A DNA stretch of 64,000 bases. Source: Triglochin maritima (taxonomy: Eukaryota > Streptophyta > Magnoliopsida > Alismatales > Juncaginaceae). The DNA is taken from positions 18,454,501 through 18,518,500 of the forward strand of contig OY821787.1 of assembly GCA_963682175.1 (NCBI GenBank). Reading direction: 5' to 3'. Each line of letters opens with the position of its first letter. Within the stretch, counting starts at the first letter, position 1. A program made the position numbers and the translations under genes. Below, piece by piece: positions 23,072-34,740 of this stretch. The notes below the pieces were generated by a model that made no database searches, was not told the DNA's origin, and was given only the letters and a program-made list of their open reading frames with translations.

Positions 23072-23110
23072 GCTAAATAATACGATTAAGTATGAGAATT
23101 TAGCTAACAA

Positions 23111-23123
23111 GGCTTTGATACCA
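23111..23123 (-). other. Copia primer binding site (initiator-Met tRNA)
   Basis: The minus strand reads TGGTATCAAAGCC, two nucleotides inside the 5' LTR. It differs by one base from the usual TGGTATCAGAGC primer site. Confidence 0.88.
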
Positions 23124-23125
23124 AA

Positions 23126-24590
23126 TGAGGGATCGTGTGGGTTTATGGGTCCACAATTAATGCTAATCACCTAATTACCTACTTGTTTATTCGATCAAAG
23201 AAATGCAGCGGAATTTAAACTAAAACAAGCAAGTGTAGGAATATGCAAACCACAAATCGACTTGGCGTTTTTATAGAGGTTCGGCACCCCACCCGGGTCC
23301 TAGTCCTCTCTTGCAAGCTCCGCTCGGATCACCGAGCTCCGCTCACGACTTCACTAACCACTCCCCGTTTCGGGCCGGGAGAGAACGCCTTTACAACCGT
23401 CAAACTCGCGAACAACCCTCGCCGAGCTTGGAATCCTCTTCTCACAATCCGAGAAGGATGCTTCGGGCTTTCACCGGAGCCTTCACTCTTTTGACAACAA
23501 ATGAGAACTTGAGTGGAGCAACACTCTCTAAATCTTGAGCACACTTGAGTAGGATTAAGGAATTGATCACTAAGTGTGGAAGGTTTGAAGCTTTGAGTGT
23601 TTGGGATTCTCTCTAATGTTTAGGACAAGTTTGTAGTGGGAGAGTTGTGTTAAAATGTGTTTTACAACTCCTTATATAGGCATTAGAGAATAGATCCGTT
23701 GGGACAAGATTTGATTAGGTTTTGTGCAAAGCACACAAAGCAGAAAATCGGGCTGCAAATCTGTCCAAAAACGGTCGACCGAAAAGTGAAACGGGCGACC
23801 GAACGCTTGGGTTCGTTAAGGATACGGTCGACCGAAATATGAATAGGTCGACTGAACACTTAAGTCAATTAAATAAACGGTCGACCGAACAGGATTACCG
23901 GTCGACCGAATATGCGTTTCGGTAGAGGGAAATTTGGATCGGTTGAACGAAATCGTATCGATCGATAGCAGGGAATTCTTGACAAGGTTAAACGGTCGAC
24001 CGAACTGGGCAAATGGTTCGACCGTTTGGTAAAGTATATGGAGGTGTATATAGTTTTAATACGAATACGACCGTTGGGCATATACGACAAGAATAACGGT
24101 CGGAACAGTAAGTTCAAACGGTCGACCGAAAGAGATGGTGCGGTCGACCGAAACTAGACAGGGAAACACAAACTGGATTACTTGATCATCTGGTCGACCG
24201 AACGGCATGTTGCGGTCGACCGAATGTGGGCAGACAGTGAGGGTTCAGGTTTAGTGTTTTCCGATCTAAGTTTGGGTGATCTATTGAAGTCCAAATCATG
24301 TGAAATTTCGTGTGTGACTTCTATAGGGAACCTAGTGTGTGATTAAGTTGATTTTAGCTCAAGTATGCTTAATTACACTTTGTTCCTAAGACTCAAAAGA
24401 AATCAAGATTACATGTCTTCGATTTAGCTTTAATTACATGTCTTGACTTCATTTCCTTCTTTCTTGAGTCTTGATCACCTGTAGAGGTTAGCACAATACA
24501 ATATATATGTAATGCAGAGTGTGTGCTTTTCTAATTAAGATTCAGTTGATTAAATCATCAAAACATAAGATTAAGGCCAAAAAGCCAACA
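23126..24590 (-). repeat. 5' LTR of the Copia element (1465 nt)
   Basis: On + it runs from TGAGGGATCG to GCCAACA. The TATA box is on the minus strand at 23672-23680, leaving a transcribed leader of roughly 600 nt before the Gag start. The palindrome cluster at about 23771-24225 lies upstream of the TATA box, as in the solo LTR. Confidence 0.94.
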
Positions 24591-25428
24591 CCCCTCTCTT
24601 CTTCTCCCTCTCCCCTCTACTTCCCTATACTCCTCTCTCCCTCATCTCTTTCTCTCTCCCTCTTCTCTCCTCCTTCCCTCTCTCTTTGCCTCTCTTCCCC
24701 ACCTCTGTCGTTCCCTCTTCCCCTTCTTCTCTACCTTCTCTTCCCTCTTCTCCACTCCCCCTCTTTCTCTCGCTCTCTCTCCCTTCTCCTCCCTCCTCTC
24801 TCTCCTTTTCTCTCTCCCTCTCCTTCTCTATCCTCTCTCCCTCTCTGCTCTTGTCTATTCTCATTCTCTCTCCCTCTTCCTTCTCTCTCCTTCTCCTCTT
24901 ATCCTCTTTTCTCCACCCTTTTTCTGTCTCCCTTCTCTACCTCTCGCTCTCGTTCTCCATATCTCTTCTCTCTCTCCCTTTTCCTCTGTTTTCTTCTCTC
25001 TCTTCCCATTTCTCCTCTTTTCTACCACTCTCCTCCTCCTCCCCCCTCTTCTCCCCCCCTCTTCTCCTTGTTCTACCCCTCACCTTCTCTCGCTTCTCCT
25101 TTTCTCACTCTCCCTCTTATCCTCTTTCTCTTCTCGTTCTCTCTCGTTCCCACACTCCTCGTCCTTTCTCCATATCTCTCTTTCCTTCTCTGTCTTTCTC
25201 CCTCTCTCCTCCCTTCCTCTTCTCTCTCCCTCTCCTCCACTCTCCCTTCTCTCTCTACTCTCCCTCCTCTCTCCTTCTCTCTCTCTCCTCTTCTCTCGTT
25301 ACCTCCCTCCTTCTCTGTTCTCCTTCTCTCTCCCTCTTCCTTATCTCTTCTTCTCTCTCTTTCCTCTTTTCCCGTCTTTCCTCTTCCCTCTTCTCGTTCC
25401 CTATCTCCCTCTTATGCTCTCACTCTCT

Positions 25429-25530
25429 CCTTATAAGGATGAGGAGAGAAGGAAGAGAGGAGCGAGAGGGAGAGAAGCAGAAGAAGAGAGAGGATAAAGA
25501 TAAGAGAAGGAGAGGAGGAGAGGGGACTCC
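25429..25530. repeat. Purine island P4 (short)
   Basis: The palindrome CCTTATAAGG is intact. The island is about 17 nt shorter than the others because the GGGAAGATGAGAAGGAG part near its end is missing. Confidence 0.86.
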
Positions 25531-26252
25531 ACTCTCTATCTCCTCTTTCCCTTCTTCACTCCCCTCCCCCTCCCCGTTCTCTCTCCTTACCTTCTCTCTC
25601 CTTCCCCCTCCTATCCTCTTCTCTTCCCTCTACTCTTTTTTTATCTCTCTCTCTCTCGCTTCTCTCCCCTTCTCTATCTCCATATCCCTCTCCACCTCTC
25701 ACCTCTATCGTTCCTCTCTCCTCCTTTATCTCTCTTGCTTCTGTCCTTCTCTATCTCTCTTGCTTCTGTCCTCCTCTATCTCTTTTGCTTCTTTCCTTCT
25801 CATTATCTTTATCCTTCTCCTTCTCTCTCCCTCTCTCTCCGCCCCTCTCTTCCTCTCCTCTCCTTCTCCCTCCTTTTCTCTCTCTCCTTTAATCCCTTCA
25901 TCTCCTCTCATTGCCCCCCTCTTCTCTTTCTCTCCCTATCCTTTCTTCTCTCACCATCTCCTTCACCATCTTAATATCTCTCTCCTCTTATCTTTCCACT
26001 CTTCTTTCTCCTTCTCCATCTCCCTCGCATCCCTCTTCCTTCTATCCTTTTCTCTCTCCCTCTTATCCCTCTCCTCCACTCCCTCCTTCTCTCGCTCTCT
26101 CTCCCTTCTTCTCCCGCCTATCTCTTCTCTTCTCTCCCTTCTCTCTCTCCTATTTTCTGTTCTCCTTCTCTCTTCTCTCCTTATCCTTATTCCTATTCTC
26201 TCTTCTCTGCCTCTATCCTTCTCTCTTTTCCTTCTCTCTCATTCTCTCCCCC

Positions 26253-26286
26253 CTTCTTCTTCTTCTTCTTCTTCTTCTTCTTCTTC
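26253..26286. repeat. (CTT)11 microsatellite
   Basis: A perfect CTT run in the satellite body. Sister monomers have only two to three CTT units here (compare 40467), so it is a local expansion. Confidence 0.9.
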
Positions 26287-27014
26287 TCTCTCTTCCCTTC
26301 TTCCCTCTTCATTGCCTTCTCATTATCTTTATCCTTCTCCTCCTCTCTCCCTTCTCATTTCTCTCACCTTCTCTTTCTCTCTCTTCCTTCTCTCCCTCTC
26401 TCCTTATGCCATTCTCTTTATCTCTCTCTCCTTCTCACTCCTCTTCTCTACCACTCTCCTTCTCTCTCACTCCTCCCTCTTCTCTTTCTCTCATCTCCCT
26501 TGCCTCATCTCTATCTCCCTCATATTCCCTCTCCTCTCCCTTCCCTCTTATCCCGCTCCCCTTCTTCTTCTCTCCTTATCCTTCTCTCTTATTCTTCTCC
26601 CTCCCCATTTTAGCCTTCTCCTTCTCTCTCTCGCTCTCTCCCTCCCTCCTTCTCTCCCACTCCTTCACCCCCTCTCTTCTTCTCCCTCTCCCCTCTACTT
26701 CCCTATTCTCCTCTCTCCCTCATCTCTTTCTCTCTCCCTCTTCTCTCCTCCTTCCCTCTCTCTTTGCCTCTCTTCCCCACCTCTGTCGTTCCCTCTTCCC
26801 CTTCTTCTCTACCTTCTCTTCCCTCTTCTCCACTCCCCCCTCTTTCTCTCGCTCTCTCTCCCTTCTCCTCCCTCCTCTCCCTCCTCTCTCTCCCTTCTCT
26901 CTCTACTCTCCCTCCTCTCTCCTTCTCTCTCTCCTCTTCTCTCGTTACCTCCCTCCTTCTCTGTTCTCCTTCTCTCTCCCTCTTCCTTATCTTTTTTTTT
27001 GCAAAGCAAAAAGG

Positions 27015-27027
27015 GAGGCTTAGCCTC
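27015..27027 (-). other. LINE-2 3'-terminal stem-loop
   Basis: GAGGC-TAA-GCCTC on the minus strand, the same as in LINE-1 and LINE-6, followed by CCTTTTTGCTTTGC and the A tail. Confidence 0.72.
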
Positions 27028-27203
27028 GAATGTATTAAGTATGTAAATTTGTACAAACTACAAACTAAAGAGCGTGATCGTTCGTGGGGCATACCGAGCG
27101 CATACCCAACATATTACACTTATTACACATAACACGACCAACATGGTCATAGAGCTACCACATAACCCTTAAACACGTATTACTCTCAAAACACGTATAA
27201 CTC

Positions 27204-30200
27204 CTAAGCCCATTTCTTCAAAAAACATTCTCGTGCCCTATCATCATCTTGAAATTGCTTCATCGAGGTACCCACGGCTCGCATCGCATCCTTCACCCTG
27301 GTGACCACATCTTGTACTCGAGACTTCTCCTCATCAAAGATTCGTCGGTTGCGCTCTTGCCAACACTCATAAACCACCGCACCGTAGGCCCATTTTGCTA
27401 TTTGAGAGTCCTGCTTATGGGCCAAGACCCACATGCCCTCCTCAATGAGACTGGTTCCTATGCTCGCTCCAAGCCCCACCAAAAGACGCACACACATCCA
27501 AACTCCCCTAGTATAGGGGCACGCCTAGAACAAATGATCCATGTCCTCATCAGCCCTCTCACATAAAGCACAGACAAGGCTATTTGTTGCCCCCCGTTGA
27601 CGCATGAAGGCTTTGGTAACCAGCCTTCCCCTCAATGCCCTCCACAATGTGATTGCATGTTTTGGTATATGGTGTGGGAACCAAACATGCTTTGTCCATC
27701 GACGTGCAACGCCCTTTGGTACTACCCATGTCCAAAGCTCCTTTATGGTGAGCCCCTCGCGTGGTGCATCAAGCCGGAAAGGCCCATCCCGCCCTCCATG
27801 AATAGGTGTGCCAAGAATGCTTGGCCATAATGCAAACATCTCGGAGGAGCGTGGTGGTGGGAGTTGCCAAGCTCCATCTCGTATAAAATAGGAGACAAGT
27901 GTGTCCTTGGGGACACCCATGTCATACTGTAATCTCTCCCCTTCATGCTCACAAAGAAGTGGTCTACCACACCATGGATGTTGAAAAAATCGGATAGTAG
28001 AGCCATCTCCAATCTTGTACCGAATCCATTCCCGAGCAATGTCTCTTACTCCCAAAATCCCTCGCCATGCCCATGAGCACCCCGAAGGGGGCCGAGCTAA
28101 CCATATAGATCGGCTTCTAAGGTACTTCTCTCGAACAAACCGGACCCATAGGGAGCCTTCATCCGCAATCACGTACCAAAAGAGACGTAGCATGCCCACC
28201 TCGTTCCAATGTTGGAGTCGTCGAAGCCCCAAACCGCCTTCACCTTTTGGGGTACAAATATCCCTCCAAGCAACCGGCACCCACTTCTTCGCCCCTCCCC
28301 AAATGAAGCGGCACATAAGTTGCTCAATTTCATGAAGCACTGACCGTGGAAGTAGGAAAGCCGACGTCCAATAAATGCTCAAAGAAACAAGCACACTTTT
28401 CACGAGCTCAACCCGGCCCGCCATGGAAAGGAGACTTCGAGTCCACGAGCTCAACCTGGCCCGTACCTTATCAACCAGCCCCGCACAATGCCCTTTAGCC
28501 ATCCGAGAGGTGAAGAGTGGAAGGCCAAGATACATAACCGGGAACGCAACCCTCTCCATCCCAAGGTGTGAGCATATCCATTCCCCATCCGGCGCCTCTC
28601 CCCCCAAGAATATTTGGCTCTTGGTCGTGCTGAAATGGAGTCCCGAGCATGCTGAAAATTCTGAAAATATCCTCTTCAATGTGCAAGCATTTGCTCGTGT
28701 GGCAGCCACGAAGATCATCACATCATCCGCAAATAGAAGGTGTGAAACTTGGACCCCCCTTCCTTGCGCAAGATCAAGATGTCCCACCTCAACCTCCCGA
28801 GTAATCATCATGCTCAACACCTCCATACATAAAACAAAAAGAAAGGGTGCTATCGGATCACCTTGCCGAAGACCATTTGTAGCTTTGAACACTCCGGAGT
28901 TCGCCCCGTTTACCGTTACCACGAAAGAAGCACGCACCGACGCCATTATAAACTTGATCCAATGCCGTGGGAATCCAAACCTCTCAAGGACACTCTCCAT
29001 GAACTCCCATGAGATAGAGTCATAGGCCTTCCTTAGGTCAAGCTTCACGCACATCCTTCCACTCCCTCGGTCAAGGTGCATGTTGTGACATATCTCATGA
29101 GCAAGTAAGATGTTGTCACTAATCCTTCTCCCTTTCACAAAGGCGCTTTGGGCTTCTCCAACAAGATCGGGGAGCACACTCTTCAACCGGTTTGCCACCA
29201 CCTTAGATAAGAATCGATATACCATATTGCACAAGGAGATTGGTCTAAAATCCTCAAGTTGTGTCGCCACCTTCTTCTTAGGGATTAGTGTGATGGATGT
29301 ATAGTTGGCACGTCGAAGAATTTTCCCACTCTGAAAGCTGGATTCCAATGCTTTGAACACATCATTCTTGATGATAGGCCATGCAACTTTGAAGAACTTA
29401 GCATTAAACCCATCTGGGCCTGGTGCTTTGTCCACATTTGCGTGCATAATCACATGCTCAACCTCCTGAAAGGTTATTGGTTTGATGAGCTCGGCCGCCT
29501 TTCCATCCCCAAGTCGGGGTAGGGATAAACTTTCGGGAAGTCGAGAAACCTGAAAACCATTAGCAAACAAGTTAGAGAAAAACCGTTTGAACGCCTCCCG
29601 AATCCGGCCCTCTTCTCAATATTTTGTCCCTCCACACACACTCGCCTCACATTATTGGTGGCTCTCCTCACTTTCAAGGTCGCATGGAAGAACCTAGTAT
29701 TCCGGACACCCTCATTTAGCCACCGCACCCTTGATTTCTGTCTCAATAGTGATTCTTCATAGGCTAGCCTCCGGTCCAAAATATCCTTACACTTATTCTC
29801 CATTTCACGTGCCTCCTCATCCATGGGATTTGCTCTTCTAGCTTGTTGCGCCAATCGCAACTCGCATTGTGCCTCCTCCACCTTCCTCTCAACGTTCCCA
29901 AAGACATCTCCACTCCACCTCACTAGCAATCTTCTTACTAGATCAAGCTTCTCCACTAGCCGAAACATGGGTGTGCCCTCAATATACGTCCCCCATGCCT
30001 TCTCGATCTCCTCCATAAACCCCTCGTGGTCGGCCCAATGATTCGCAAATCGGAACAATTTCTTCTTCCGATCCCGTGTCCTCTCCGTATCCATGACAAG
30101 CATCGAGTGGTCACTAAGATCCCTTGCGCCAACCTCATAGAAACTTTCCGGGAAAGCTACGAGCCACTCCATCGACATCAACATTCGGTCAATACGAGTT

Positions 30201-30785
30201 TCTATCAACTCCTCTCCTCGTGATGAATTGGACCAAGTAAAGTCGCCTCCAATAGCCGGCACCTCCATCAAGTGTGCTCGGTCAATACAAGCATTGAAGT
30301 CACTCATTGCTCCCCAATTTGGCTCCGCTCCTCCACGTTTCTCGCTAGGGTGTCTAATGCAATTGAAATCCCCACCAATCATCCATGGTCTGGCATCCCG
30401 AGGCCGAGCCCTCACAAGATCTTCCCATAACTCTCGCCTCTCCACAATACCATTTGCCCCCATACACCCCGGTAATGGCTATGTCATGCCTGCTCCTCAA
30501 GTCTCTTCCTTCAAGATGGACCAATTGTGTGGACTTAAACGTGACATCAAGCTCCATCTCAAGTTCGTTCCAAAGTACCAAAATGCGCCCCGAATCGACC
30601 TCATCATGGTTTGATTCCCACTTGTGTGCCCAAATTGCTCGACAAAATCTTGCCAATCTCTTCTTCTTCACTTTGTGTTCCACTAGGATAACGATATTTG
30701 CTTTGGCCTCCTTTATCCTCCCTCTTATCATGTGCGCACGGCCGGGAAGGTTTGCCCCACGCACATTCCATACAAGCATAATCAT
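27204..30785 (-). pseudogene. LINE-2 ORF2: APE endonuclease, reverse transcriptase, zf-RVT
   Basis: ORF2 starts at 30785 (MIMLVWNVRGANLPG). Endonuclease motifs are present: WNVRGAN, EHK, GGDFNCI and SDHSML. After a frameshift near 30450 and another near 29560, RT motifs follow: KAPGPDGFNAKFF, motif A KLDLRKAYDSISW, motif B GLRQGDPIAPFLFVL and motif C FADDVMIF. The zf-RVT end (HHIPKHAITLWRALRG, CALC) comes next. A TAG interrupts it near 27525 (LF*ACPYTRGVW, where LINE-3 has LFWTC), and the frame closes at 27204. No RNase H domain follows. The 681-codon stretch from 29570 to 27525 is the longest intact RT frame in the window. Family function: nick the target, then reverse transcribe from the nick in the nucleus. 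Confidence 0.92.
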
Positions 30786-32741
30786 GGTGACGAAGATGGG
30801 GAACAAGTCCCCTTCCCCCCCTTGTGAGCCCGTTGTTTCTCCAAAGCCTTCTCGCGCACCGCTTTAAACTTCTCCGATTGGGGCGATAACTCTTCAAGGT
30901 CCAAGGAAGGTGGTGGGGACACCCATCCCTTCTTTCCCAAGTGGCATGCATTGCCCTCCCCTCCTTTACCCGCATTTCCCCCGAGAAGGCCCACCAACGC
31001 CCTTTGCTTCTCTTCACGTGAATTTCCATGAACCTCATCCCTAGGCCCAATAGGGGCCTCTTCCCTTACTAAGTCACCCTCCTCTATTCCCACGTTTCCT
31101 CCTTCCAAAGAAACATTTCCCTCCAAAACATCACCACATGGCATTGCATTATTCTTCCCTTTATATTTTCCCCATTTCTTTCCACGTGGCGAGGTGCTAT
31201 TGGACCCCAACATTTCTCCCTTATCCTTTGTCCCCTCCAATCCACGTGGGTGCTCCTCATATGTCCCTTTTTGTGTGCCTATGGTTGCCATGGAATCATC
31301 CTTCACATGCTCCCTTCCCATTGGCTCTTCCAAAAAGCACACTTGCTTTCCACTTTTCTCTTTTTGTCCCCCCACCAAGCCATGTGTGCTCCTCATTTGT
31401 CCCTTTTTGTGTGCCCATGATTGCCAAAGAATCATTTTTGAATTGCTCCCCTATCATTGGCTCTTCCAAAATGCACACTTGCTTTCCACTTTTTTCTTTT
31501 TGTCCCCCCACCAAGCCATGTGTGTGCTCCTCATTTGTCCCTTTTTGTGTGCCCATGATTGCCCAAGAATCATTTTTGAATTTCTCCCCTATCATTGGTT
31601 CTTCCATAAAGCACACTTTCTTTCCACTTTTTGCTTTTTGTCCCCCCACCAATGGTCCCCCCTCATCCTCCAACGTTACACCCAACCCTTCTCCGTTATC
31701 CTCCGTTTCTTCTCCGTTCGGCCGGCCGGCCTTCTCACCGTCCATCTTTGCCACCTCATTTGCAATGCCGGCGTTCTCCTTCTCCCCGGCTAGCTCACCA
31801 CGTGCGTCACCAAGTGAGGAAACCCTAGCACCACGCTTCTTTCCCACTTGAACCCACTCGCTTTTCTTCCCCGCCTCCCTTTCAGCCACCTTCTCCTTCC
31901 TCTTGCGTGGACAACCCTCCTTTGTATGCCCCAACTCCTTGCAATCCCCGCAATACCCCGGTCTCCACTCGTATTCAACCATAACCTACTCCCTACTCAC
32001 ACCTTCAATCCACACTTCCACCCTCGAGGGGTACTCAAAGTCGAGGTCCACCTCAACACAAACTCGCGCAAACGCTAGCCTCCTCCCCATGGCGGTGTTG
32101 TCATCCATGTAAAGTGGCCGTCCTAGGGTACTAGCTATAGCACTTAGATTGTGGGCCGACCAAAAACGGAGATCGAGATCGGGAAACCTTACCCAAATCG
32201 GCATGGAGGTGATCTCGGCCCTCTTCAATGTCGTCTCCGGTGACCACTTTTGCACAACAAGGGGTGCACCCCGAACGAACCACGACCCCTTCTCGAGGAC
32301 ATGGTGCCTATCCTCATCCGACGTGAACTTGTAGAGCAAGAACCCTTGCGGCCTTCTAATGATCTCCACACTTCCATTGAGCCCCCATAGTTTCGGCAAG
32401 AACCGCTCCAAGGTTGAGAGGTGGGGCTTGAAACCCAAGAAGTATCCAACAAGAACCTTCTCCCATTTCCTTAACGCATTCTCCACTTCTTGCTTTGAGC
32501 ATACCGCCACCTTGCTCCCACCTTCCTTCTCCGGCATGATGAACTCCAAAGCGGTGGAAGCTCTTTCTCCTGTTGTGAATAGATCCGACCACTTCCTAGC
32601 CCTCTCACCTTCCGAAATGTTGCCTTGAGAAGCTACCTTCTCATGTACCTCCAAACGCGAACTTTCTCCATGGAGAAGCTTTATCGTGCCACCCTCTCCA
32701 ATCGGCATGTTTGTTGTAGTAGAGCGCTCTCCACGCTCCAT
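30782..32741 (-). pseudogene. LINE-2 ORF1: DUF4283 and zinc-knuckle RNA-binding protein (broken)
   Basis: It starts at 32741 (MERGERSTTTNMP). Residues of about 60-240 are a DUF4283 domain (KVLVGYFLGFKPHLSTLERFLPKLWG; PIWVRFPDLDLRFWS). A TAG at 31986-31988 interrupts it and the same frame resumes at 31985 with the zinc knuckle CGDCKELGHTKEGC (CX2CX4HX4C, all ligands present). The C-terminal part contains a 138-nt tandem repeat, in which a 2-nt change near 31400 shifts the frame. The last frame ends at 30782 (SPPPSLDLEELSPQ...), and its TGA overlaps the ORF2 ATG as ATGA. ORF1 proteins of this class bind element RNA and accompany it to the target. Confidence 0.88.
31265..31660 (-). repeat. 138-nt tandem repeat in LINE-2 ORF1 (about three units)
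   Basis: Landmarks recur at 31321, 31457 and 31595 (TTGGCTCTTCC or TTGGTTCTTCC on +), spacing 136 and 138 nt. The full unit encodes 46 residues, including GGQKEKSGKQVC and GTQKGTNEEH. The 136-nt spacing explains the frameshift between the last two ORF1 segments. Confidence 0.8.
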
Positions 32742-32862
32742 TTTGAGACGAAAATAGGGGAATTAGGTGGAAAAACGAGAGTTTTAGCTCCGGAAAGCCC
32801 TAGGAACCCTCATGCGACCTCCCGCTCCGCTCCTCTCTTCCTTCCTTCTCTCCATGTAAGGA

Positions 32863-33209
32863 TCCCTCTTCCTTATCTCTTCTTCAGTCTCTTTCCTCTT
32901 TCCCCGTCTCTCCTCTTCCCTCTTCTCGTTCCCTATCTCCTTCTTATGCTCTCACTCTCTCCTTATAAGGATGAGGAGAGAAGGAAGAGAGGAGACAGAC
33001 GGAGAGAAGGAGAAGAAGAGAGAGGATAAAGATAAGAGAAGGAGAGGAGGAGAGGGAAGATGAGAAGGAGAGGGGACTCGACTCTCTATCTCCTCTTTCC
33101 CTTCTTCGCTCCCCTCCCCCTCCCCGTTCTCCCTCTCCCTTCCCTCTTCTTCCCTCTCCTTACCTTCTCTCTCCTTCCCCCTCCTATCCTCTTCTCATCC
33201 CTCTACTCT

Positions 33210-33244
<35 letters not shown>

Positions 33245-33986
33245 TCTCTCCCCTTCTCTATCTCCATATCCCTCTCCTCCTCTCACCTCTCTCGTTCCTC
33301 TCTCCTCCTCTATCTCTCTTGCTTCTGTCCTTCTCTATCTCTACTCTCCCTTCTCTATCTAGTTCCCTTCCCCTTCCCTCTTCTCCTCCTTTCCTTCTCT
33401 GTCCTCCTCTCATTCTCTTGTTCCCCCTCTCCTTCTTCTCTCTCTCCCCCTCTTCTCCCTCTCTCTCCTCCCCTCTCGTCCTCTCCTTCTATCTCCCTCC
33501 CGCTCTCTCCTCTTATCCCTCGGTCTCCTCTCATTCCCTCTCTCTTCTCCTTCTCCCTCCGCCCCTCTCTTCCTCTCCTCTCCTTCTCCCTCCTTTTCTC
33601 TCTCTCCTTTAATCCCTTCATCTCTTATCATTGCCCCCCTCTTCTCTTTCTCTCCCTATCCTTTCTTCTCTCACCATCTCCTTCACCCTTTTATTATCTC
33701 TCTCTCCTCTTATCTTTCCACTCTTCTTTCTCCTTCTCCATCTCCCTCTCATCCCTCTTCCTTCTATCCTTTTCTCTCTCCCTCTTATCCCTCTCCTCCA
33801 CTCCCTCCTTCTCTCGCTCTCTCTCCCTTCTTCTCCCTCCTATCTCTTCTCTTCTCTCCCTTCTCTCCCTCCTCTTTTCTGTTCTCCTTCTGTCTTCTCT
33901 CCTTATCCTTATTCCTATTCTCTCTTCTCTGCCTCTATCCTTCTCTCTCATTCTCTCCCCCCCTCTTCTTCTTCTTCTCTTCCCTT
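32863..33986. repeat. Pyrimidine-strand satellite, block 5
   Basis: Starts with the right LINE-2 target copy and ends at CTT (33984-33986), the left target copy of the CACTA element. It contains island P5 and the first 900 nt of the next monomer. A (CT)n run lies at about 33211-33241. Confidence 0.93.
32961..33080. repeat. Purine island P5
   Basis: Intact CCTTATAAGG at 32961-32970, ending at GGGGACTCG. Small differences (GAGACAGACGG) separate it from P2. Confidence 0.87.
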
Positions 33987-34385
33987 CACTACTACAGAAA
34001 AGGGAATATTCGTCGGATGTAAGGGCTTATACACGTCGGATATAAGCACACCCCTATCCGACGTATATGTGTGCGTCGTCTATACATAGACGTCGGCCAT
34101 CGTATAGCCGACGTCTATACCTAACAAATACACGTCGGCCTTAATTAGACTCCGACATGTATTCTTTAATGTATAGACGTCGGTTAATTAACATACGACG
34201 CGTATACTTTAGGTATACACGTCGGTTAACTAACATACGACGCCTATACTTTAGGGATAGACGTCGGGTAACTAACATACGACGCCTATACTTTAGGGAT
34301 AGACGTCGGATTACATAGAAAGCCGACGTCTATGCCTTTCTTCAGAGGAATAGATGTCGGCTTATAGAGACAACCGACGTCTATT
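33987..34385. repeat. Left subterminal repeat region of the CACTA element
   Basis: About a dozen copies of TATAGACGTCGG or its complement (GACGTCGG core, some decayed to GACGCCTA) lie within 400 nt. Repeats of this kind are the binding sites for the element-encoded DNA-binding protein in known CACTA elements. Confidence 0.8.
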
Positions 34386-34740
34386 CCCAAACCTGGACAA
34401 AAAAAAATAAATAGGATCCGACGAAATTGTTTTTAGTCATCGTCGTCGTGTACATACAACTGCACCAAATTCGTTCACCTATAAATTTCATCCACATACA
34501 TCCATATACATCCCACATACATCCATACAATTGACATTCACAAGCATACATCCACATACATCCACAAGCATACATGCACAAACACAAACACAAAAATACA
34601 ACCACACAATTGACATTCAACACACTTCAATTAATTCATTCTAAAATTAAGGCGATTATATTAAGGCATAAAGTGTAGGTTTGTAATACAAGTGCACTTG
34701 TTAACTAAATTACAAAAAATACAATTGGCAGTAGAACCTC

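Larger units (their letters stand above)
19380..24590 (-). mobile_element. Copia LTR retrotransposon, gag only (non-autonomous), 5211 bp
   Basis: Both LTRs are present (19380-20824 and 23126-24590). The primer site for initiator-Met tRNA is at 23111-23123 and the polypurine tract abuts the 3' LTR. A perfect 5-bp target duplication CCCCT lies at 19375-19379 and 24591-24595, and the satellite continues exactly across it. The 2.3-kb interior encodes a Gag protein and then nothing: no protease, integrase, RT or RNase H. It must have moved using enzymes supplied by a relative. The two LTRs differ at few sites besides one 20-nt deletion, so the insertion is young compared with its neighbours. Confidence 0.95.
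24591..26992. repeat. Pyrimidine-strand satellite, block 4
   Basis: The block continues the monomer that block 3 left, begins with the second Copia target copy and ends with the left target copy of LINE-2 (26977-26992, TCCCTCTTCCTTATCT). It contains island P4 and belongs in part to a shortened monomer of about 1646 nt. A (CTT)n run lies at 26253-26286. There are no genes. Confidence 0.93.
26993..32862 (-). mobile_element. LINE-2: full-length plant L1-type LINE, 5870 bp
   Basis: Perfect 16-nt target duplication (26977-26992 and 32863-32878) brackets a complete element: A tail, 3' stem-loop, 3' UTR of about 200 nt, ORF2, ORF1 and a 5' UTR of about 120 nt. The 5' end is itself AG-rich on the sense strand (complement of 32823-32862). 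Both ORFs carry stops and frameshifts, so it is no longer autonomous. The upstream satellite resumes with TCCCTCTTCCTTATCT exactly where it stopped. Confidence 0.95.

Noticed and set aside
30385..32628. Several + strand ORFs of 80-240 codons over LINE-2
   Set aside because: Antisense shadows of ORF1 and ORF2. The minus-strand proteins carry the family motifs.
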